In this document: in pieces, positions 54,709 through 64,000 of the stretch
Position numbering within the stretch: position 1 is the stretch's first letter
Layout: every line of letters starts with the position of its first letter
Assembly: GCA_012934845.2 (NCBI GenBank)
Contig: WNNJ02003859.1
Location: forward strand, 62,001 to 126,000
Length of the DNA stretch: 64,000 nt
Direction of reading: 5' to 3'
Source of the DNA: Pomphorhynchus laevis
Taxonomy: Eukaryota > Acanthocephala > Palaeacanthocephala > Echinorhynchida > Pomphorhynchidae
Translations under genes and position numbers: made by a program
Notes under the pieces: generated by a model
Database searches by the model: none
Seen by the model: only the letters and a program-made list of their open reading frames with translations
What the model was told of the DNA's origin: nothing

Positions 54709-55539
54709 TCTTTCTGTAATTCTCGTAAAGTTTTTATTTAACCGAGCTTTTTACTAGCTTAAATAGAAGAATAAAGCAAACATTAGACTTTTTGTGATGA
54801 TATTTGTGGAACAAATATAATGATAAAGATGTTTACTAAAAGATAAAATCTTCAAGTATTTAGTACTTTTGAGATCACGTTTGCTAAAATCATGTCCAGT
54901 AAAATTTTAAGGCAAAACAATGAGAACCAAAATTTTTCTTATTTGTAAATTTCTCGAACGAGTGTACACTCTCCCTTTGTTCACGCTGTATATCTAAACT
55001 AAAAATTATCGAAAATTTAATTTTCGATAAAACACTGTTGTTCCAAATTTTTAAATATAAACCGATTGTGGGTTATATTTATATTTAAACATCAGGAATA
55101 TATTTCCGTCATCGTAGAAATATTACCACTAAAGCAATCTGTGAAGTCGTTACTTCTTAGAAATTATAAATTAGTGGAAAAAGGCTTTCGATATAAGTTT
55201 TTACAGCTTTGAACAATATATGTACAGTTTGAATTTTGCTTGTTACCTACTTGTGATCGTGCTAAGCATATTTACATAATTCTTTTAATCAATTAAACAA
55301 AAGAACGTGGCTTAAAATAAAATGTAAAAATGTTTCATATTTTTATATATTTAGAGTGGAATCATCCAGTCAAATTAAACTCCATATAATCAAACCTCAG
55401 GTATCCCATTATTTACCAAATTGTTAATTAGTCCAAATTGTTTCTTTAATATCTATCAATGTTTACAATTAATGAAATAATTCAATTTTGCAAGGTATAC
55501 AAATTTTTTAAGATGTTTAGCTATACATATTTTTTATAT
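54709..55539. other. 5' flank of the secreted-protein gene, AT-rich
   Basis: Read on the minus strand, a TTAAATAAAAA word lies about 30 bp before the ATG at 54708 but cannot be called a promoter. A small perfect inverted pair (AAAATTATCGAAAATTTAAT and its complement) occurs near 55000-55030. No gene. Confidence 0.4.
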
Positions 55540-55872
55540 TTGATTTTCGGTTCATATTCCTCGGCTCAGCATATAAGAAGAAAAATACATGTTAATGACG
55601 TATATATTCTGATGAAATTTGATTATACAGTATCTTATTATAAAAAGTATATTATTTATTATCCACCCAAAAAGATTTTTCGCTTGAGAGTTTAAATTTT
55701 TTCTAAATAATACTGCGTTTATTTAACTATTTTACGATTTTCTCTCTGATATTTTAGAATAACCTAGTTTAAAATATGTATTCATTAAATTATTAAAATG
55801 ATTTTGAAGAAATACAATATCCTTACAAATTGTTGCAATTCTGAAAATTTCATTATTTAATGCATTTTAGTG
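55540..55872 (-). mobile_element. Naiad 3' fragment, decayed
   Basis: Matches the C-terminal coding and first part of the 3' motif of the copy at 50.6-51.3 kb (the CTCAGCATAT, AAATACATGTTAATGACGTAT and TTATCCACCC segments). It ends abruptly at about 55872, where Gypsy sequence starts. Confidence 0.6.
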
Positions 55873-58800
55873 CGCATGAAGTTTCAGAAGAGCGCAAGAA
55901 AGACTTGTAACTCTCATGGGTGGTTTGCGAAATGTATCAACTCATCACGCGATATCGTGCTGGACAGTCAATGGACAGTTATGCTTACGAGGATATTATA
56001 AAAGTATTGGATCGACATTTTTTAAAGCCGGTGCATATCGTAGCTGCCCATTTTCGATTTAGCCAATGTAGTATGAAGTCGGCTGAGACATACAGCGAGT
56101 TGAGAGCACAACTCAAAGAGCAAGCTAAACATTGTCGTTTTTTCAACGCTGAAATTAAAAATGAACAGCAGGCTATCGACGATCGAATTATTGATCATGT
56201 TGTGAAGTGAACACCACATGAATTTGTGCGAAACTCACTATTATAAAAAAAAATCCAACCATTGATGGGCTCATGCGTATATGTAACACATATGAAATGC
56301 CACAAAATGTCAAAGAAGACTTTTCGGTTAGAAAACCTGAACAGATTGAGCAGACGATCAAGACTGAGATTAAGCAAGTAGATAAGATCGGAGAATCGAG
56401 AACACGTACGCTGCATTCATTTCCAAGGAGTCAGCAAGACAATCAACGAGCAACTTGTCAACGTTGTAGAAGAAATCATAATAGATAGCAACAATGCCCG
56501 GCAAGCGGGAAACAATGTTTCCGATATCGTCGATACGGTCATTTCCAACGGTTCTTTCGGATGACAGGTCGAGTAAACGAGGTCAGAGAATTTCACACGG
56601 GCGAAACTAAAGAGGATATAATAAGATCGATTGATGTAATTGCTGCTGGCCAAAAAAATTCTGCTAGTCGCTGTAAAAATAAACCGGAAAGAGGTTCTGA
56701 TGGAGTATGATACCGGCGTTACAGTATCAGTGATACTAAAACAACTTTTGCTAGATGTGGGTAAGCCAAGGTTGCGCACAACAAAGAGACTACGTACTTA
56801 TGATGGAAGAGCTCTGGAGGCTTTTGGTTCATGCACGGTTGTTGTCGAGATGGGGCGATTATGGCAAAAGTTAGAAGCTACCGTCGTCGAGACAGAAAGT
56901 GTTCCTGTATTTGGAAGGCCGTGGATTGATAGTTTTCAGTTAAAGTGGCCAAAAGAAGTCATCTGACAGGAGAGATTTTATATGCAGTGTCCAACGTTGC
57001 AGATTGTACCAATTGTAGACAAAAAACAAGACAAAGAAAATCTTAGCGAGATACAATGCGCTATTTGTACCTGGAACTGGTTGTATTAAGGACTATGAAA
57101 TCGATCTATTCATGGATCCCAAGGCTACACCTCGACGCTGTCCAAGTCGTAGAGTACCCTTCGCATTACGTAGTATGGTAGAGGATGAGATACAAAGACA
57201 AGTGAATTGTGGAATTTTAGAACCAGTAGGTCACTCCAATAGTAGAATTGACTGGGCTACACCCATTGTGACAGTCAGGAAACAATCAGGTGGCATTTGA
57301 CTGTGCGGAGATTTTCGTGTTACGATTAACTCCTTTTTACAGGTTGAGTCATACGTGATACCAACATGGGAAGAGATCACAGCAAGCATCGCAGGTGGCC
57401 ACCAATATACAATATTAGACTTAAAGGATGCTTACTTGCAGCTTAAAGTTCGAACTACGTCACGGAAGTATCTAACACTAGCAAATCCAACGGATTATTA
57501 TCAATACCCAAGACTACCGTTTGGAATTAGCGCTGCACCAAGCATTTTTCAGCGATACATGGATCAATTATTGAAGGGAATTCCAATGGTCGCAGCTTAC
57601 CTTGATGATATTATTGTAACCGGCCGATCAGATAAAGAACATATGATGCATTTGAACGAAGTACTATCACGCTTAAGTAAGGCAGTAATTAAACAAAAAA
57701 GAGAAAAATGCCGATTTATGCAGAATAGGGTTGAATTTTTGGGTCATGTAATATATCGCGATACGATAATGCCTAGTGAGACAAAAGTAGCAGCGATCCG
57801 AATGTGTCCTACCCCTTGTAGTAAGACTGAACTGCGCACGTTCCTTGGAAGTGTGAATTATCTTAGCAAGTTCATACCAGAATTACAAGCTAAGTGTGCG
57901 GATTTATACCAACTTTGTGGAAAGAATAATATTTGGATGTGGACAGCTGAGCCCGACCAGGCGTTTGAGGTCGTAGAAGAAGCTATGCTAGACGCGCGGG
58001 TTTTAAAGTCTTTCAACATAGTGGCCGAAGTACAATATTGCATCCGACGCTAGCGAGTCAGGATTGTATGCCGTCATGTTCCAGAAAGCAGCGAACGGAA
58101 AAATGATGCCAGTAGTTTTCGCTTCACGCATCCTAAAAGACTACGAAAAGAATTATGCACAAATAGAGAAAGAAGCTCTGTCGATAATAAATGCCGTTCG
58201 AAAATTCCATCAGTATATATATGGACAAAAATTTATGCTATGGAATGACCATCGACCCCTTAAATATATCTTTGGACAAGGTCGAAACCTAAGCAAGGTA
58301 ACAAATCAAAGACTAGTACTTGGGTGTTGACCTTATTGCAGTACAATTACGATATTCTATATATCCGTGGAACCGAAAATGTTTTAGCCGACATTCTGTC
58401 TCGGTTCGCAATCAAGGAATATCAGGTGGGGAGCTCAGGAGAAGAATTTTTAAGTTTGATACAAGATGCTGCATTGACTGAACTACAACTAACGCGCGAA
58501 CAAATTCGGAATGAGAGCCTAATGGATCCTGAGTTAAGCAAATACGACGCTATCTGGAGAGTGGGTGGCCTGATGGCTGTAATCCGACTTCGTTACGTCA
58601 AAACGTTGCACAGGTTCCACATACCGGTCATCCGGGAATTAATACAATGAAAGAGCTAGCAAGAAGATATTGCTGGTGTATATCGATTGAAACCGACATT
58701 GAACATACAGTAGGAATCTGTCAATTGTGCCAGAGCAGAAGAAACGCTACACCTGAAGTGCCTTTACATCAGTGGGATGTACCAATGCAACCATGGGAAC

Positions 58801-59928
58801 GATTGCATGTAGACTTTGCCGGTCTGGTAGCGTGTCGTTTGTTCATATTAGTTTTTGACGCTTATAGCTACTGGCCAGAAATTGAAGAGATAATAAATGC
58901 ATCGGCAAGCGAGGCAAATAAGAAGCTAAAAAGTATGCTATCTCGAATTTGAATACCAAAACACATTGTATCCGATAATGGACCACCAATCACTTCGCGA
59001 GAATTCCGAATGTTTTGTACAGACAACGGCATACATCATATCAGGACATCTCCGTACCATCCCCACCTAATGGATTGGTAAAACGATTGGTGCAGACATT
59101 TAAACGCAGAGTCGACATGTCAGAAGGAAATCTAGAGTTGACATTGTCACAGTTCCTAATGACTTACCGAAATACAAAGCAGAGTAGTACTGGAGTATCC
59201 CCTGCAGTTTTGATGTTTGGAAGAAGGTTATCAACAATATGGGATCGGTTAAGGCTAAACATTCAAACGACAGTACAATCACGAAGAGAAGTACAGAAGA
59301 CGCAACATGATATAAGGGATCAACCTTGGCCGTTTTTGGTATCACAGTCAGTTTGGTTAAGAGACACTTAGAGAAAAAGGTGGGAACCGGGATACATAAT
59401 GTCGAAGAACGGAAGCGAGTCGTATACGGTAGACACTCCAGCTGAACCCAGACGATGCCAGGCCAATTACATTCGAAATAGGGTTGTCAGAGTCGAAGTG
59501 ACGAATTCGGGTACCGAAGACTGTCATTAAGAGTGTTCAAGAAAAGATTTGAAAGGTGGAACGATAGACGACGATATGGAAACACCGTCCCAAGTTACTC
59601 CTCCATCAAGCATCAACGACGAAGAACCTGGGAGAACTGGTGAAGCAAACACCACAGCGAATCCACCAGTCGATCATGCGGAGATAACGGCGTTAAGAAG
59701 AAGCACTAGGCAGCGGAAGAGACCTGTGCGATTTGACCCCCTGGCTGAAATGTGGGAATGAAGGGATGTAGCAGATGCAACAAAACGGTAGTGACCTATA
59801 GTGACCATTATGTTATTGAATGACAGCCTGTTCTAATGTGACTATATAACTGATTTCTTGTTTGGTTTATGATGAAAAAATAACTTGTATCTTTTTAAAT
59901 TGTTGTGATTACGTTCAACTTTATGGCA
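55873..59928 (+). mobile_element. Ty3/Gypsy LTR retrotransposon fossil, lacking its 5' LTR
   Basis: Same family as the element at 39.2-43.8 kb, plus orientation. Parts recognised in order: gag-like region, protease-like region, reverse transcriptase, RNase H, integrase and 3' LTR. The 5' LTR and the beginning of gag are missing. It is broken, with several breaks, and closely similar to the other copy, suggesting comparable age. It is flanked on both sides by Naiad remnants. Confidence 0.85.
59767..59928 (+). repeat. Gypsy 3' LTR, shortened
   Basis: Starts TGTAGCAGATGC and ends TTTATGGCA like the other LTRs, but is about 162 bp instead of about 217. From within this LTR rightwards the sequence matches duplication copy A. 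Confidence 0.8.
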
Positions 59929-60267
59929 ATATTATTGCATGAGCATTCATCCATACAAAATTGTATTACTATTATACATTAAATACTGAAATTTTACAAA
60001 TTGCCATAATATGTAATGATATTGGCTTTTTTAACATTCACTTTTAACATTTTATAGATACATATTTTAATGATGCTTTCTTCAAAATCATTTAAATAAT
60101 TTAATAGACATATATTCTAAATTAGGTTACTAATGTACATTTATTTTTTAAATTTATAAATTTTAAATATTTAAATTAATCATTTTTTATTTATCCTTAT
60201 TTAAAACTAGGCGTTTATAACCATAACATCAAACAGATTTGATTAATTGACCGGGGGACCTTGTTTT

Positions 60268-60880
60268 CTACTTAATATAACCTCAGTCAGAAATACTGAA
60301 ACTATGAATTATTGATGCGGGATTATTATTATTTTTGCTTATTGTCAAATAAGTCTTATATGATTATTTAATTATTATTTATAATTATTTATTTTATTTG
60401 TCATTATTTATAACTAGTTTATAAATAATTATTATAGTATAAAATATGTAAACTAAGTTATCTTATCTGCTATTACTCGCTTATCTTATCTGAGAACTGA
60501 GTAATAGTATTAGTAATTATATTTTAATATTATTGTTTTGGTTAATATTATATAATAGCAATAATATTAATATTTTAAAATTATTGTTTTTGATTTGGTA
60601 AACTTTAATTTTGAAAATGATAAGCTTTCTTAAATAATTAAATCATAAATTAAAATATTTTTATATTTAAATTAACTTTTTATCTGATTCCTCTAAGTGA
60701 TTATTTTGGCTAAAAATGTTATATTAATTAATAATAATTTTTGAGCATATATTTTTAACATATTTGTTTGTAAAATCGCCCTGCGCCTAATTACAGGGTT
60801 ACATTCCTACAGAATGTAATTAACTGGAATCCATTACATAGGAGTACCTAAGATTGCATTCTTCTTGGAAATAACATAAC
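60268..60880. other. Copy-B-specific AT-rich segment
   Basis: Absent from copy A. Its start (ACCTCAGTCAGAAATACTG) is the inverse of 31350-31370 and joins sequence like ACCTTGTTTTC, matching 31375-31390. So B probably keeps an older repeat that A lost. No gene. Confidence 0.5.
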
Positions 60881-63179
60881 ATTCCTTAGAAATAAAATAC
60901 AAAATTCGTTTGAATCTTCTAACATCGTAGGTAATTGATTTAAAGTCAATTCGCGACGAAATAAAATTCAACAAAAATATTTATATAAATAAATTAATAT
61001 ATTTATATATTAATATTAATATTATTTAATATTAATTTTATAAAAAATATGTTAGCAATCATATGATCCCGCTAGCCATATTTGGTTATTTGCCCCACGT
61101 AGACAACTTGCTGCTACTTAAACTATTAGAGAGGAATATTTTTTATATGTTTGATGTTTATAAAGTTTGTAAACTGAAAGCCTTACGAATTCTAAATTAT
61201 AAAAATTTAAACTCCTAAACAATTTGAATTATAAAAATAAAGTCAGTTAATTGAGTCTACGTTTTTTATTTTTACTTTTTTAAAATAAATATTTCAATCT
61301 TCAGATTTCCAACAATTTAGATTTAAAAGAGATAAAAAAAATTCAGTTTTTATAAATTGATTAATAATAAATGTTGGAACACAATTAAGATATTGTTATC
61401 TCTTCTGATACCCTCAACAATGACTAATTTAGTAATTTAAATAATAAAGTAATTATTAATAATTAATAATCAATATTTTATAATCAGATACAAAAATAAT
61501 TATAAATAAAATACTACTTTATAATTATAAATAATTATTAAGTTATAAATATCATTATAAATTGTTTAATAATTATTTGCTATCAATTAATAAAATGATT
61601 AATTAATTTTTATTTTAAATAAAATGTATTTAATTATGAATTATTTATTTACGATAAATAATTAATAATTTTGTGTTACCCATAAATGAGTTTTATATTA
61701 TGATTGTAAATTTCAAGCTATTTGCAGATCGGAACCAGTTTTATTATATTATGGATTATTTTTGAAAAGATTTTATCATTTAGTGCCTATTAGGTAGATT
61801 TAATTATTAATACGTCATGCAGAGCTTCAATTATTTAAATCATTTATTTAAATTATTGATTTAATAAAATCATTCAACGATTTTATTTAAACATAAGAGG
61901 ACTATTGAAAATTTGTGAATAATAATTTCTTATTTTATTATTTTTTCGATGTTTGAGCGCCTTAAACAATTAATAAAATCATAAAATGATTTAATAAAAT
62001 GTAATAAATGCTTATTACGGATTTGCACATTGCAGACAATCATTATTGTCTCGATGCCATTGTAAGAAATGTAGCAACAAAATTGAATTGCTAGAGAATC
62101 ATTACCCAAAGCTTAATTTAAAGCTAAATTAATAGGGTAAGTTTTCATAACTATAATTTACAAGATGTATTTTTTAAATGAATAGATTTCGAGTCGTTTG
62201 TGCATGGTTATTTTGCTTGTAGACAAATGTATATCTCTAAAAAATAAATTAGTATTGGAATGTAGGATATATTATCGAATTCTATTTTACACTAGCAAAG
62301 TACCCAATGCCGGATAGCATATCTTGCAACAAAGAGAACGACACAAGGGTAGACAAAGAGTCTACCATTGTATAGACAACGGATAACAATTTCGCTGCAA
62401 CAGTAAGTAGATAATTACCTAATAGGCGACCGGTCTGAGCTAATTACCTGGTAGACGATCCGTCTGAGCTAGCAATTGCAATACTGCATGGTCAGTTTTA
62501 TATGCTGTCTATAGCAATTATACAATCAATTTTTGGTAAAAAGTGGTTATCGATATTTTTCCAGAACCCATAAAAGAAGTGTAGAACGTTTAGTGATTGT
62601 AACCATAGAAGTGTCTAAAGATATCGCGAAATAAAATTCATTGTATTCGGTTGAATGAGCGAACGCATTTCATGTTGAAATTCATGAAAGTACATGAATA
62701 CCTACGAATTAAGTTAGCAGGTACCAATATAGCAGAAATAATGGCCAATTAAATGAATTTAAGTATGCCAATTAAATTTAAAGTTATAATTTCCTTTTAA
62801 ATATGTTATATAATGAGAAGTAGTACAGGTTGATCAGTATGTGATGGCATTATAATACATGCCTTCGAAATGTAGTTTTCGTAAGAAACGGCTTTGCCTA
62901 ATTTAAATGATGTATAAGTGAATTTTTTAGCTTTTAATTGTCTAAATCCAGAGCATAAAATAACTTAAATACACAAACAAACGAATATAGATTGATAAAT
63001 CTAGCAAAATTACCCATGCATTAAAAATCCAATAAAAAATTATTTTTTAATTTTCAAATTAAGAGTGATATTTTTATAGTAACCTAGTTTAATGCATCTA
63101 TTAAATTATTTAAATGATTTTGAAGAAAACCAATATCGTTACAAATTGTAGCAATTCTAAAAATTTCATTATTTAATGT

Positions 63180-63891
63180 ATTATATTTAATATAATTTTG
63201 TATGTGTGAATTTTTATGAATTGACTAATAAATACCGCGATGTATCAGAATAAGGATTAGAGATTATACGTGAAAGTGCTATGTTATCAGGCTTTGACCC
63301 TTGTATTAGCCCAGCATAGAAGTGGAACAAAATTAATTAGTTAATTTTCTCATAAATAAAGTTGAATTTTATCACACGAAACTGCTATGTTATCAGTTTC
63401 TGGTTCCTATTCTTCGAGCCAGCATAGTCAAAGGCGAAATACGCGCTATTGATGTATTTCATCGAATGAAATTTGATTATCTAGTGTCTTATTCTAATAC
63501 AAAAAATTTTCTGCTAATGATTTTAAATTTATTTTTAATATTATTGTGTTGATTTATATATTTTACTATTTTCTGTTTGATGATATTTTTGTAGTAACCT
63601 AGTGTAAAATATGTAACTAGTAAATTATTTATATGATTTTGAAAGCCAATATCGTTACAAATTGTTGCAATTCTTAAAATTTCATTATTTAATGTATTAT
63701 ATTTTATATTATATGGTATGCATGAATGCTCATGCAAAAATTTTTATTGTAAATTTAAATATGTCATCTTTACGATATAAATTAATATTAGTTTTAGTAA
63801 ATGTTAATTTAATGATTTTTTCTAGATATACACCTTCTTTATCATCAATATTGGTTTTGTTAAGAATAAGGCTTTCAGTTCCTCCTGATGA
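63180..63891 (-). mobile_element. Naiad 3' end, second copy via the duplication
   Basis: Near-identical to 50590-51301: same C-terminal polymerase frame (63737-63489), same two tandem motifs, same 5' truncation followed by the 15-bp inverted repeat at 63877-63922. Confidence 0.7.
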
Positions 63892-64000
63892 TTCTAAGAA
63901 TTAGAAGTCATCAGGAGGAACTGCTATGCTATCAGGTTTCGGCCCCTAACTCCTCTACCCAACATAGCAGCGGGGCCAAATACATGCTATTGATGTATTT

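Larger units (their letters stand above)
59799..64000 (+). repeat. Segmental duplication, copy B (continues past the window)
   Basis: Direct-orientation copy of 45920-51410 with the offsets given for copy A. It lacks the 1.88 kb at 47651-49527, where a CAAAG word flanks the breakpoint in both copies, and it still matches copy A at the window end. Confidence 0.9.

Overview
The window is arthropod-like, most likely insect, nuclear DNA. It is very AT-rich and gene-poor, its host introns run from about 42 bp to over 4 kb, and most of it is retroelement debris. I see no rRNA, tRNA, CRISPR array or bacterial operon. The insect call is an inference from intron size, composition and element families. 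Layout: 1-1.3 kb holds ORF1 of an L2/CR1-like LINE (minus). 1.9-4.1 kb is a near-perfect palindrome with arms of about 1.03 kb, made from the 3' half of a related LINE. 5.2-28.5 kb is one host gene on the plus strand, rebuilt here from about 14 exons with matching splice phases. It encodes about 742 residues with two Tudor-like domains, a C2H2 finger and a PHD finger split between two exons, which resembles the PHF20/MBD-R2 chromatin readers. Its introns carry a decayed reverse-transcriptase element (8.1-10.8 kb), two 16-bp satellite arrays in opposite orientation on either side of the first PHD exon, and two L2/CR1-like LINE pieces. A second, weaker candidate host gene runs from 29.3 to 33.6 kb. 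From 34.4 to 46 kb is a nested retroelement island. It contains Penelope-like elements of the Naiad type (N-terminal GIY-YIG, CxC linker, then reverse transcriptase), an unassigned reverse-transcriptase family, two copies of another LINE, and a two-LTR Ty3/Gypsy fossil (39.2-43.8 kb) lying inside one of those LINEs. From 45.9 to 51.4 kb is an AT-rich block with MITEs and Naiad 3' ends, and it is duplicated in direct orientation at 59.8-64.0 kb. Between the two copies lie two host-like genes (52.6-53.0 kb, apparently broken; 53.97-54.7 kb, a secreted acidic serine-rich protein) and a second Gypsy fossil (55.9-59.9 kb). The most unusual signals are: a recurrent structured motif at the 3' side of the Naiad copies that is not a recognisable hammerhead; complementary satellite arrays flanking a PHD exon; the 2.2-kb LINE palindrome; and the segmental duplication whose edge falls inside a Gypsy LTR.
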